Source: a virus. Taken from it: a stretch of 27,715 nt of DNA. Location: IMG/VR virus record IMGVR_UViG_3300002231_000345, positions 2,510 to 30,224 of that record; one strand, given 5' to 3'. Shown here piece by piece: positions 7,649 to 15,834 of this stretch (its first letter is position 1; each line of letters opens with the position of its first letter). The notes under the pieces were generated by a model that searched no databases, was not told the DNA's origin, and was given only the letters and a program-made list of their open reading frames with translations. The position numbers and the translations under genes were made by a program.

Positions 7649-9216
7649 ATGAGTGGCGAGTTCGTTTCTAATCCTTTTGACCATTCGACTGGTCTTGATG
7701 TCGGGTCGTTCAACTCTCAGGACGAGTTCCTGGGATACGGCACCCTGTTCAACAACCCCGACCGCTTCGTTCTGCAGATGAGCAAGCGGATCCACATGCT
7801 CAACCCAACCGCCGCGCCGTTCCTTAGCTGGGCGTCCGCGGTTCGCAAGCGTCCCACCGGAGGCACTCACTACAGTTGGATGGAAGACGAGCTCTTCACC
7901 CACCGTGATGTGAAGGCCGTCGTAAAATACAACTCTACCGAAGAGGTCTATACGCTGCAGTTGAAGAATCCTGGAGACTGGCAGGCGTTCGAGGCCGCGG
8001 CTGAAGGCGATGTCTGGTATGACAACAAGCCGATGATCCACATGCTGATTACCCCTGTGGGTTCGACAGCTCCGGTTCTCGGCGTGATCATCAAACAGCC
8101 CGCGTTGTACCTCGGCCCGACGCATCGGTCTTACACTGGTGTTGCTGGCACTGCTACGCTCATCAATGAGATCGTGCTTGCCGAGAACAACACCACGCCC
8201 GTTATCGGCGGCGACAATGCCGAGGTGGATGAGATCCCTCTGCATGATGGCACCCATGGCACATGGGTAAACGGTACCGACTATGGCTTCGGGCTCGATT
8301 TCACCCAGACTGACTGGTACGCATCTATCGGCGCCGACAAGAACACTGATGTCTATGTCCAGGTTGTTACTCCGCAGGAGTACCTCAAGGGCTTTGCTCA
8401 GGGTTCTGGTTTGGCCAACGAGTCGCGCAAGGCGGTCGCGTACCTACGGGAACCACACTCAGATCTTCAAGAAGTCGTGGACCATCGCGGACACGCTCCT
8501 GAAGTCCGAGATGTATGGCCCGAGCGAGCTGGCCCGCCTGCGTCTGCGCAAGACCATCGAGCACAAGGTGGACATCGAGCGGGCGCTGTTCTTCCAGGGC
8601 GGCGGTGTTGAGCATACCGACTGGGGCTCTCTGCCGGAAGCCGGGAAGACGAACCCGAAGACGGTCTTCAAGGGCCTTGGGGTCGGTGTGACTGATCGCA
8701 GTAAAGCCGGGTTCATCAACACGAAGAACGCCGAATGGGAGACAGACTTTGTTCTGCCTACCGCCGCTACGCTCAGCGATGTCAATACGCTGGTCGGCGC
8801 GGTGTTCGACGATAGCGTGGACAGCCCCGTCCTCGACCAAGGTGGCGTTCTGCTCTATGAAGTGGCCCGTTAAGCTCGGCCAGATGGCTCTGCAAACCGG
8901 CGGAGACGGCTTCATGGAGTTCGGACAGCGGATGCAGGCGGGTAACGCCATTGGTATCCGCGGCGTGAACACCCTGATGTCCCCTGCCGGCATGATTCAC
9001 TTCGTCTATACTCCGCTGTTGCGTGGTATCTACGAGAACTATGCCGTGGTTCTGGACATGAACAACATCGAGATCCGCCCGTTCAAGGGTCGCGACACTC
9101 AGCTGCACTCCAACGCTGGGTCGCCCGACATCGACGGTCGCCTCGACTACCTGCTCACTGAATTGGGTATCGAGGTCCATCACGAAGGGACTCACGCCCT
9201 GCTGAAGCTGGGCTAG
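7649..9216 (+). CDS. Major capsid protein (HK97-fold type) with two apparent frameshifts
   Basis: The position after a scaffold, the strong Shine-Dalgarno site (AGGAG 7636-7640) and the following hairpin fit the most highly expressed structural gene. The frame from ATG 7649 runs to about 8440. Skipping one base near 8441 gives ...ESRKAVATYGNHTQIFKK and continues to about 8866. Skipping one base of the CCC at about 8868-8870 gives ...LLYEVAVKLGQMALQ and runs to TAG 9214-9216. The corrected length is exactly 521 codons plus stop. The NHTQIF...ELARLRLRKTIEHKVDIERALFF segment resembles the spine-helix region of capsid proteins in the DUF5309-like group, and GNAIGIRGVNTLMSPAGMIHF is compatible with the A-domain. 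Family assignment is from memory. In raw form the gene looks like three separate overlapping frames, which would be misleading. A genuine lesion in so essential a gene would be lethal, so sequence error is favoured. Confidence 0.83.
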
Positions 9217-9225
9217 ATCCCACAA

Positions 9226-9247
9226 TAGGGGGGCTTCGGCCCCCCTA
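9226..9247 (+). terminator. Hairpin with UUCG tetraloop after the capsid gene
   Basis: A perfect 9-bp stem (TAGGGGGGC at 9226-9234 pairing with GCCCCCCTA at 9239-9247) closes a TTCG loop at 9235-9238. C(UUCG)G is an exceptionally stable tetraloop. It lies in the only sizeable intergenic gap of the window, 10 bases after the capsid stop. There is no T-run after it, so it may be a partial terminator, an RNA 3'-end stabiliser, or a processing barrier that lets capsid mRNA exceed downstream message, rather than a full intrinsic terminator. Confidence 0.7.
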
Positions 9248-9260
9248 ACCTGGAGAAGCT

Positions 9261-9941
9261 ATGACCACCTACAACATCGAGACCGTCACACAGACCGACC
9301 TCCAGAATCGGGTTGCCGCTGGGCTGGACGTCGACCTGAGTACGACTTCGGTGCCTACCACCGACCAGGTGGACGCATGGCTATGGGATGCGGCGATGTT
9401 CTTGGCGACGGTGCTAAAGCCCGATCAGATCCCGTCCCTAATCGGTGACGAGGAGAACGTCACGGCCATGGCGACTGGAACAACGACTCTGGCAGGAACA
9501 AATGTCATTCGCCCCCTATACATCGGGGCCAATACCGATACGACAAACAGCAAGGTTTACAACCCATGCACCATCTACACACAGCAGGAGCATTTCCGCA
9601 TCAAGCAGTTCGCTCCGAACATGCACACCGCGGATAACCCGGCGGCGGTTGTCACCGGCAAGCAAGGTAGTCTGAGCATCGAGTTTTACCCTAGTGGCAT
9701 GACCTTTTACAACATCAGGTACATCGGCGCTCCGAGTCCTGTTGCGAACTGGACGGGCGCGGCGGCTAATTTTGTTCCTCCGTCAGCGTGGGCGCAAGCC
9801 ATGACGGCGTATGCGGTGATGATGGGCAAGCTACAGGATGAAGAGGTCGAGTTGGCTAACATGTCGAAGGCGATATGGGAGACTTCTTTGACTGCGTTAA
9901 TCGGCAAGAGGTCTGTTCAATCGCCGCCTTCCGCGGCATAG
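9261..9941 (+). CDS. Adaptor-like head-tail connector protein 1
   Basis: This encodes 226 residues with ATG at 9261 and GGAG about 6 bases upstream. An N-terminal helix (DQVDAWLWDAAMFLATVLKP) precedes a central beta-rich domain (residues ~70-175), and a C-terminal helical pair (AMTAYAVMMGKLQDEEVELA and following) ends in a flexible SPPSAA tail. The next three genes repeat this helix / beta domain / helical-pair design. In short-tailed phages such proteins form the ring(s) between portal and nozzle. The specific family is not certain; I place it in the broad class of small podovirus adaptor proteins by layout and position. It might alternatively be a head decoration or neck protein. It starts straight after the hairpin and leads the connector-tail gene group. 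Confidence 0.55.
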   Translation: MTTYNIETVTQTDLQNRVAAGLDVDLSTTSVPTTDQVDAWLWDAAMFLATVLKPDQIPSLIGDEENVTAMATGTTTLAGTNVIRPLYIGANTDTTNSKVYNPCTIYTQQEHFRIKQFAPNMHTADNPAAVVTGKQGSLSIEFYPSGMTFYNIRYIGAPSPVANWTGAAANFVPPSAWAQAMTAYAVMMGKLQDEEVELANMSKAIWETSLTALIGKRSVQSPPSAA

Positions 9942-9956
9942 AACTGGAAGGTTGAA

Positions 9957-10736
9957 ATGAATTACGGAGAACTCAGGAGCAACTGGTGGGATGGGCTCGG
10001 GCCTGTGCGCGACACCGTCAGGCAACATGACTTCATGTCGGCCATTGATGGTGCTATGACATTCCTTGCCTCGGCCTTTCCGTACCAGCTATTGCCCAAT
10101 CTGGTCGTGGATCTGGATCTTTCGGGCGAGTATTACACCGACGTGAACCAATTCCCCGAGGTCCACATCAACTACTATCTCGACGCAGGCAACTATGGTG
10201 GAGCAAGAAACTATCTGCTCCCTAACGACCTGCTTCAGCACATCGCCCTTCGCTGGAAGACTTCGGACGAAAAGACCTACGGGTCTGCGGAGATCATTTC
10301 CGAGCGGCTGTTCTTTGGCTGGTCGTCCTTTGAGACTGATCGGATGGCGACCATCGTCAACAACAATGAGAGCGGGACAGAGCAGGCCAAGTCTCCCGGC
10401 ATCCTGGTGATCAACAAGGAGCCATACACCATTACGGGGACTCCAGACACCCTGACGCACCCGTTTTTGACCTACAAGAAGTACCCGACCCCGTACATGC
10501 TCCTCGACGCGAACAACAACGTCACGACTCTTGGCGATACAGCCACACCGGACATTGACTCTCGCTGGCACCACCTGTTGGTGGACAGGGCCATCATCAT
10601 CACCATGCAGAAGCTCGCGAAGTACAAGGAGGCGCAGTTCCTTTCGGCCAAGTTCAACGCCGACATATCGGCCATTGTTAGGCGTAACCCGGCGATCAGC
10701 ATGTTCGATGGCCAGAAGCAGGAGAAGAAGCAATGA
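9957..10736 (+). CDS. Adaptor-like connector protein 2 (paralogue of the next gene)
   Basis: This encodes 259 residues and starts at ATG 9957 with GGAAGG upstream. Start, middle and end align with the next gene: MNYGELRSNWWDGLG against YTYGELKTLWYEGLG, LTYKKYP against LIYKKFP, and PDIDSRWHHLLVDRA against PDIDDLWRHPVMRHA. All are followed by a helical hairpin with a Y-x-E/D-A turn. The central domain is longer here than in its paralogue. By position and shape it is a portal-to-tail adaptor or tail-completion protein; the family is not identified. The Lys-rich C-terminus (GQKQEKKQ) and ATGA overlap with the next gene indicate coupled translation. Sequence divergence shows the duplication is old, so the two probably fill distinct positions in the connector. 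Confidence 0.55.
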   Translation: MNYGELRSNWWDGLGPVRDTVRQHDFMSAIDGAMTFLASAFPYQLLPNLVVDLDLSGEYYTDVNQFPEVHINYYLDAGNYGGARNYLLPNDLLQHIALRWKTSDEKTYGSAEIISERLFFGWSSFETDRMATIVNNNESGTEQAKSPGILVINKEPYTITGTPDTLTHPFLTYKKYPTPYMLLDANNNVTTLGDTATPDIDSRWHHLLVDRAIIITMQKLAKYKEAQFLSAKFNADISAIVRRNPAISMFDGQKQEKKQ

Positions 10737-11368
10737 GCTACACATACGGAGAGCTGAAAACGCTGTGGTACGAGGGGCTTGGTGACGATGTCGGGAGCAA
10801 GGTGACCAATTTCGAGTTCCTGTCCTCCTTTGACGCGGCCCTATCGACAATCGCCTCGGCAGCGCCAATCGAAATGACCCCGATGCTCCAGTCCTCGTAT
10901 CAGGGCTACAATGGTACCCAGGTGTATCTGGATACAACGAAGGGCGTGGAGATTACGGTCCCGGCAGATTTCATGGCGTTCTCGGCACTGAGAATCACTA
11001 CGTCAGCGGGGACTTTCGACACCAGGCTGGTTGACATCGGAACCTTTTTCGAGACGCACGACACCGACCAGGACCCGATCTGCTGTCTCTTGGGGAATGT
11101 GATCGTTGTCAACAAGCCGCACTCTCTAATGGCGGTGGACCCCGTTCTGATCTACAAGAAGTTCCCGGCACTCAACAGCGGGTCGTCCCCGGCCAACACC
11201 GACGAGCCTGACATTGACGATCTGTGGCGGCATCCGGTGATGCGTCATGCGGTGGCCTACACCTTCATCCGCCACGGTCAGTATGACGATGCGGGTGAGG
11301 TGTTAAAGTCCTTGGCTGAGGAGCTCGGGTCGATCATGGCGAATAAACCGAGGGATACAACGCGATGA
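10733..11368 (+). CDS. Adaptor-like connector protein 3 (paralogue of the previous gene)
   Basis: This encodes 211 residues with ATG in an ATGA overlap with gene 2; GGAGAAGAAG upstream supplies the binding site. It shares the YGEL...WYEGLG start, the YKKFP beta-strand motif and the PDIDDLWRHP turn with its neighbour. The C-terminal helices (HGQYDDAGEVLKSLAEEL) match the shared architecture of this group. The middle holds a beta-rich domain including VEITVPADFMAFSALRI and VIVVNKPHSLMAV. The paralogue has VINKEPYTIT at the second place, so the core fold is likely conserved. It is probably part of the head-tail connector. It overlaps the next gene as ATGA at 11365-11368. Confidence 0.55.
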   Translation: MSYTYGELKTLWYEGLGDDVGSKVTNFEFLSSFDAALSTIASAAPIEMTPMLQSSYQGYNGTQVYLDTTKGVEITVPADFMAFSALRITTSAGTFDTRLVDIGTFFETHDTDQDPICCLLGNVIVVNKPHSLMAVDPVLIYKKFPALNSGSSPANTDEPDIDDLWRHPVMRHAVAYTFIRHGQYDDAGEVLKSLAEELGSIMANKPRDTTR

Positions 11369-12003
11369 AGCTTGGAGCGGTTGTCGATTATGTGAGGAAG
11401 GCCGCAGGTAACGGTGACCCGTCTGCCGTAAGTCAGAGCATGGCCATTTCGTATGTCTCTGAGGCGATGGCCTATGTGTCTAAGTTGCTCCCCAGTAGCT
11501 TCTCATCAGAGTTCACGGCTTCCGGGTACTCGATCACGGATCCTCTTGTCTCCTTCATCCACATCCGCGATGTCTGGGTGGACAACCATCGCTGTGAGAA
11601 GATCCGCTGGGACGAGATGTCAGCGATGAAGGATTCGGCCTATTTCGGCGGGATCTATCGGTACTCCTGTACGACTTCGGAGATCCTCATAAGCAAGAAG
11701 GACGGCATAGCTATTGTGTATGGTGGGTTCAAGCCGGCGGCTTATGTCGCGGGGGATCTTTCGGACGACTTGGTTCAGGACGCCTCTCCCTCCACGGGCG
11801 AGGTTGCGGGCATCACGGACGAGAGGTTGGCCATGGTCCGCCTGAGAGCCACCAGATCGGCCTGTGAGGAGGCTGGAGAGCTAGACAAGGCCGTTTACTT
11901 CATGAGGGCCGCTCGTCGCGTGTACGAGGATCTGAGGGCCTCCTACGACCCGGGGCCTGGTGACTACACCGGGCGCGTAGAGATATGGGATGGTATCCAG
12001 TGA
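11365..12003 (+). CDS. Adaptor-like connector protein 4
   Basis: This encodes 212 residues starting at ATG 11365. The N-terminal helix (MKLGAVVDYVRKAAG) begins a helical lead-in (SMAISYVSEAMAYVSKLLP). A beta-rich domain of about 100 residues includes HIRDVWVDNHRCEKIRW and IVYGGFKPAAYVAGD. A helical pair (ITDERLAMVRLRATRSACEE, then LDKAVYFMRAARRVYEDL) follows. The layout matches the three preceding proteins although direct sequence similarity is weak. The C-terminal helix pair with a 'gly/glu - leu/tyr - asp - lys/asp - ala' turn is the recurring element. The last four bases form a GTGA junction with the nozzle gene. It is likely the most distal adaptor ring component, contacting the nozzle, but this is inferred purely from gene order. 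Confidence 0.5.
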   Translation: MKLGAVVDYVRKAAGNGDPSAVSQSMAISYVSEAMAYVSKLLPSSFSSEFTASGYSITDPLVSFIHIRDVWVDNHRCEKIRWDEMSAMKDSAYFGGIYRYSCTTSEILISKKDGIAIVYGGFKPAAYVAGDLSDDLVQDASPSTGEVAGITDERLAMVRLRATRSACEEAGELDKAVYFMRAARRVYEDLRASYDPGPGDYTGRVEIWDGIQ

Positions 12004-14897
12004 GCGAGCGTCGGCTATACAAGCTCGATTGGTCGAGGGGGATCACCGATGGCCGTGTAGGCGAAGGGGCTGTCAGGGACTTGGTGAACGCTGAGTTTTC
12101 CACTAACAACTCGCTCAAGATCCGCGATATGCTTTATGCTGATAGGGCCGATAATGGCTCAACTATTTCGTCCATAAATACAAACTCAGCTCCGGTATTA
12201 GACATCATAGCGGTTCACGGAATCGGGGACTACGAATGGTCGCTGGCTGTCTTGTATGGTGATTATACAGACACGAGCGTAAACCCTGCGGTGTCCTATG
12301 ATCCTACGGTTAGGATCTATCAAGGCTCGCCACTTACGGAGGATACAAACTTAGCGGTTCCCGTGGCAGGCAGTACGGCTATAGAGGGCAGTATGCTGGC
12401 CTTCGATGGCAAGTCTATCTATGTGAACCTTATCAACTCTAGCGGCGTACCGCAGAAATCAAACAGGATCTATTATGCTGGCGCCGGCACGAGGTTCCGG
12501 TATCCGTCTGTGTTGACTGGCGGCACAGGGATGTCTGATGGGCATTCGGATGTGATAAGTGCGTCTATGCTTATAGGGACGACCAAAGCCCCTAATGTGC
12601 ATTTTTCGGTTTACGAGGGAGAACGCACAAAAACAAGCCTGAAGTCTCAGGTTGGGAACTCTATTGATTCAGGGTACGATGTCGATGTTGCTGTATTCCC
12701 TATTTCTGACAGGAGAAATGCCGATGGCAGTGGTCCGGGGAATATACAGTATAGCGTTACAATGCGCCTTGGAGTGCAATACAAGTATCTCGATGGGTCT
12801 GTTTCTCCTATTACAAAATCCAAGGTGTTACGGCTCTCGCTCAACAACACAACCACTAGCCTGTATTCCATAGCCAATGTCCTCGTGTGCAACAAGGACA
12901 TCGACACCTCCATCGAGAGTATTAATGTCTACAGGGAGATCTTGAGTTCTGACAACGACGAAAGCGTTATAACCGAGCTAGAACTTATCTATGTTGCCAC
13001 AATTTTCGAGGCTAGCTCTTATGTACCAGACAACGAGTTTACCGGCGTTGATTTCGTTGATAGACCGTTTGAAGATATGCACATATCGGACGTTGGCAAT
13101 AAGCTCTATAACCTACAACCGGGGATGCCGGGGTTATTGCGTGTAACATCGCAGAACACTTTTAAGGAATATTTGACCGTGTCTACAGATGTGTCGAGAA
13201 CGACATCTGGTGCGACGGCGGTATATGATAGCGGGTGGCTACAGTATACATACGGCACTACAAATGTCATGATGCTGCAATATGAATGTCCAACTATCAA
13301 CGGCGGAAGCATCGATTTAGATATGAAGATGACCGGGTATTGGGACGAACACGGATACCAGTTGCCAGATGGTGCGCATGACCAAGCGTTGACATACAAG
13401 ATTTCAGCCACATCGGCGAAGATGGCCTTTGATGGTTTTAGCAGTTCGTCGAGCAACGTGATAATACGCGATCTTCGCCCGAGCTTGCCGGCATTCAATT
13501 CAACGTTTGAAATAAGACGGCCAAATGTGAGGTATGTCATTACCGGGGCGATGATCTACAAGGTTGAACCTGGGTACTATACACAGGAATACAACACGAT
13601 ACATGGTATAGGTGGGACCAGATATGCCTTTGGCCTGCCAAGGTCAGTGTCCTTATATGTCTTGTCTGCGACTACGGCAACAGCAAGTCTGGAGCATATA
13701 AACAAAGATACAGGATCTACTGTACAGGACGGCACTTCAGACATCTCTACAGGTGATTTTGTCAACGATGAGTTTGTTTCTGTTTATATGGACCAACGCG
13801 CCGCTACTCTGCTTACCTACAAGGATGTTACGGGTGTAGATGAGGCGGAGGTGTCCGATGTTGTCTGCAACTATATCAGGCCAATATCAGGACGCGACTT
13901 CGGCCTCAATGTAGTGCAAGACGGAGAGACCAGAAACTCACGGCTGGTTTACTCCGAGTTCCGGCGTCCTGGTCTGTTCAGCAAGAACAACTATATCGAC
14001 TATTCGCCCAGGGATGATGGCACAGGCGTAGCTATAGCTGAGTTCAATGGCAGGTTGCTGATAATGCACAGCACCTCGGTCTATATCGTGGACATATCCG
14101 CTGGAACAGATGTCGCGTGGAGGGAGCTAGGCGCCAAGCATAATATCGGTTGTAGCAACAGGCGGATGTTCTGTGAAACGCCCTATGGTGTATTCTTCGG
14201 CGATGGCAACGGTGTGTACTATTGGGACGGCAGTTCGAATATCAAGCGTATCAGCGAGAACAAAAACTACTCGATAATGGCATGGTATAGCAATGCAGCT
14301 CAGAGCGTAAATGGTCCTAGATTCACATGGAGGCCAGACACAGAGCAACTAGTGATATTTTATATCGTCAGCTCAGTAAAAGCGTTGATCTTCGACACGA
14401 AACATCAGGCATGGTTGCGCCATGAATACGATGAGAAGTATACACCTAGTGGAGGTTCGGAGACTGATGTGCTTCTTGACCCTATATTCATTTTCTCACA
14501 CGACGATAACCCGTATGTGGTTGATCGTGGTTGGTCGTCTGCAATAGCGATGCCGCAATATACTGGTGTGAGCATCCTGAATCAGCCCGTCAGTATGACC
14601 ATAGACTCCGGTGAGATAGACATGGGCGTTCCCGAGGCAGTGAAGAAAGTCAAGAATGTCTATCTTGACCTAGAGCCGTATTCTTCGGGTCTCGAAGTTG
14701 CCCTTACGGTGAACGGGATAACCAAGACAGTAGCGGCAGTGGATTCTGGCAGGAACGAAATTCGCGACAGGAATAGCTTCAGGGCAAACACATTTTCGGT
14801 GAGTGTCGTTGGAGCCGCGAAAACAGGCGGAGGTGAGATGTGGGCGGGAACAATACACGAGATAGCGGTGAGCTACAAGCTCAAGCGGATAAAATAA
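12000..14897 (+). CDS. Tail nozzle / stabilisation-like protein (large beta-propeller type)
   Basis: This encodes 965 residues from GTG 12000, which overlaps the previous stop as GTGA; the open frame also allows ATG 11985, but the GTG fits the overlap pattern of neighbouring genes. The protein is beta-rich throughout. It opens with RRLYKLDWSRGITDG and has repeated blade-like segments such as IAEFNGRLLIMHSTSVYIVD, YGVFFGDGNGVYYWDG and FTWRPDTEQLVIFYIV. It ends with a separate sandwich-like domain (MTIDSGEIDMGVPEAVKKVK to SFRANTFSVSVVG). This is the layout of podovirus nozzle or tail-stabilising proteins that form the channel below the adaptor. The family name is inferred from structure-like patterns and gene order. 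It uses noticeably more ATA, TAT and CTA codons than the terminase-capsid block. A small gene begins inside its 3' end at 14840. Confidence 0.6.
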   Translation: MSERRLYKLDWSRGITDGRVGEGAVRDLVNAEFSTNNSLKIRDMLYADRADNGSTISSINTNSAPVLDIIAVHGIGDYEWSLAVLYGDYTDTSVNPAVSYDPTVRIYQGSPLTEDTNLAVPVAGSTAIEGSMLAFDGKSIYVNLINSSGVPQKSNRIYYAGAGTRFRYPSVLTGGTGMSDGHSDVISASMLIGTTKAPNVHFSVYEGERTKTSLKSQVGNSIDSGYDVDVAVFPISDRRNADGSGPGNIQYSVTMRLGVQYKYLDGSVSPITKSKVLRLSLNNTTTSLYSIANVLVCNKDIDTSIESINVYREILSSDNDESVITELELIYVATIFEASSYVPDNEFTGVDFVDRPFEDMHISDVGNKLYNLQPGMPGLLRVTSQNTFKEYLTVSTDVSRTTSGATAVYDSGWLQYTYGTTNVMMLQYECPTINGGSIDLDMKMTGYWDEHGYQLPDGAHDQALTYKISATSAKMAFDGFSSSSSNVIIRDLRPSLPAFNSTFEIRRPNVRYVITGAMIYKVEPGYYTQEYNTIHGIGGTRYAFGLPRSVSLYVLSATTATASLEHINKDTGSTVQDGTSDISTGDFVNDEFVSVYMDQRAATLLTYKDVTGVDEAEVSDVVCNYIRPISGRDFGLNVVQDGETRNSRLVYSEFRRPGLFSKNNYIDYSPRDDGTGVAIAEFNGRLLIMHSTSVYIVDISAGTDVAWRELGAKHNIGCSNRRMFCETPYGVFFGDGNGVYYWDGSSNIKRISENKNYSIMAWYSNAAQSVNGPRFTWRPDTEQLVIFYIVSSVKALIFDTKHQAWLRHEYDEKYTPSGGSETDVLLDPIFIFSHDDNPYVVDRGWSSAIAMPQYTGVSILNQPVSMTIDSGEIDMGVPEAVKKVKNVYLDLEPYSSGLEVALTVNGITKTVAAVDSGRNEIRDRNSFRANTFSVSVVGAAKTGGGEMWAGTIHEIAVSYKLKRIK
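14829..14837 (+). promoter_or_regulatory. Ribosome binding site for a GTG start inside the nozzle gene
   Basis: GGAGGTGAG lies a few bases ahead of GTG 14840. Its presence within the nozzle coding sequence, in a different frame from it, supports the small downstream gene being real. Confidence 0.65.
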
Positions 14898-15082
14898 GGG
14901 AATTGAGAGACGAGCTAGACCGTGTCAAGGCGCATTCTGTTCCACGCACGGGTGTCGGCAAGTTTCCGAAGAGCGACGAAGGCGCTGATGCTGATATAAG
15001 GGTTGTGTCCGATAGCTCAGGGAATCACCTTGTATTTAAGGTCGGCGGGCGCTGGCACAAAGTGAAAGGCGAGCAAATCTAA
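14840..15082 (+). CDS. Small coiled-coil virion-region protein
   Basis: This encodes 80 residues from GTG 14840, overlapping the nozzle gene by 58 bases. Residues 10-30 form a charged coiled coil (LQAQADKIRELRDELDRVKA). After a short linker (SVPRTGVGKFPKSDEG) comes a compact beta segment: ADIRVVSDSSGNHLVFKVGG, then RWHKV. The second part resembles small beta-hairpin modules seen at the end of phage structural proteins. No family is recognised. The strong ribosome site, clean TAATG junction with the next gene and coding-like composition make it a real gene. It could be a minor tail protein or a chaperone for tail assembly. Both ideas rest on position only. Confidence 0.65.
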   Translation: MGGNNTRDSGELQAQADKIRELRDELDRVKAHSVPRTGVGKFPKSDEGADADIRVVSDSSGNHLVFKVGGRWHKVKGEQI

Positions 15083-15834
15083 TGCCTGGGAACTACGAAC
15101 GCACAGGGCAACACCTCGTCGTCCCGACCGCCGGCAGATACGCCGAGCAGATCAACAACACCGCCAGAGCCGTTCTGCGGCCCATAGGCGGCTTCAACTC
15201 GACGGACGGGGCGATAGCAGCCCTACACTCCGAGCTCTCCTCAGCGAGCCGTCTAGCGGCCTTAGAGCAGAGCCTCTCTAACGCACGCCTCGGTAACGCG
15301 AGTGCAGAACAGCGGATGCGTTCGTTGATGCAGGGCGACAGCCTGCAGATGCGGCGGAACCAGTTTAACGAGCAGCAGAGGCAACAGCATGCCGGGATTG
15401 TGGGGACGCTGGCGTTCGGGGCAAAAGCCGTCGAAGGTGTATATAACATCGCCAGAGAAGTCCAGGGAGACGGCCAGCAGGGGACGGCCAAGCACATAGC
15501 CGATTTCCTTGGGAAGTTCGCGCCGTCAGCCGAGAAGGCGTATCAAGCCAAGCTGAAGGCGGACGCAGCCGACAAGAAGCTACAGGCGGCAATAGACGCG
15601 AATAAAACCCTCGGCGATAACTACGACAACCTGATTAAAGACTACAGAGAATCTCAAAAAAGGCTTGGTATTTTCATCGGCGGGCTCTTAAGGGACCACT
15701 CTGAAGACTTCGTGCAGTATTCCGATATTTTCGATGGCCTCACTGGGCTGATTGGGGATCTGTTCGGGCCGAGAGATGGTGGTGCCTCAGATTTGCCTAG
15801 CCATTCACCAGGCACACAAGTGGGGAGCTACTAA
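15082..15834 (+). CDS. Probable internal virion (ejection) protein A
   Basis: This encodes 250 residues from ATG 15082 (TAATG overlap with the previous stop). The protein is mostly helical. The first half is Ala/Gln/Arg-rich (LAALEQSLSNARLGNASAEQ, then RMRSLMQGDSLQMRRNQFNE). A hydrophobic helix (IVGTLAFGAKAVEGVYNIA) is followed by a long coiled coil (AYQAKLKADAADKKLQAAID) and a hydrophobic C-terminal region (RLGIFIGGLLRDHSEDF, then LTGLIGDLFG) ending in a Ser/Pro tail. Helical, membrane-active proteins in this position, next to a lysozyme-fused protein and a giant protein, are typical of podovirus ejection cores released into the cell envelope. No sequence family is recognised, so the role is inferred. 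It overlaps the next gene as TAATG. Confidence 0.55.
   Translation: MPGNYERTGQHLVVPTAGRYAEQINNTARAVLRPIGGFNSTDGAIAALHSELSSASRLAALEQSLSNARLGNASAEQRMRSLMQGDSLQMRRNQFNEQQRQQHAGIVGTLAFGAKAVEGVYNIAREVQGDGQQGTAKHIADFLGKFAPSAEKAYQAKLKADAADKKLQAAIDANKTLGDNYDNLIKDYRESQKRLGIFIGGLLRDHSEDFVQYSDIFDGLTGLIGDLFGPRDGGASDLPSHSPGTQVGSY

Noticed and set aside
7610-8257. Minus-strand open frame of 215 codons opposite the capsid gene
   Set aside because: Shadow of the capsid coding sequence with no recognisable domain.
6685-8875. Programmed +1 ribosomal frameshifting in portal, scaffold and capsid genes
   Set aside because: Five shifts in three adjacent genes, mostly without slow-codon or slippery contexts and several at C runs, are far better explained by extra bases in the sequence.
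8283-9216. Two apparent separate genes (8283-8873 and 8749-9216) after the first capsid frame
   Set aside because: Their starts are internal and lack ribosome sites. Together with 7649-8611 they read as one 521-residue capsid protein when two extra bases are skipped.
10089-10937. A 282-codon open frame on the minus strand
   Set aside because: It lies opposite two well-supported adaptor genes, is Arg/Val/His-rich in the way of reverse-strand shadows of GC-rich coding DNA, and crosses the junction of two plus-strand genes.
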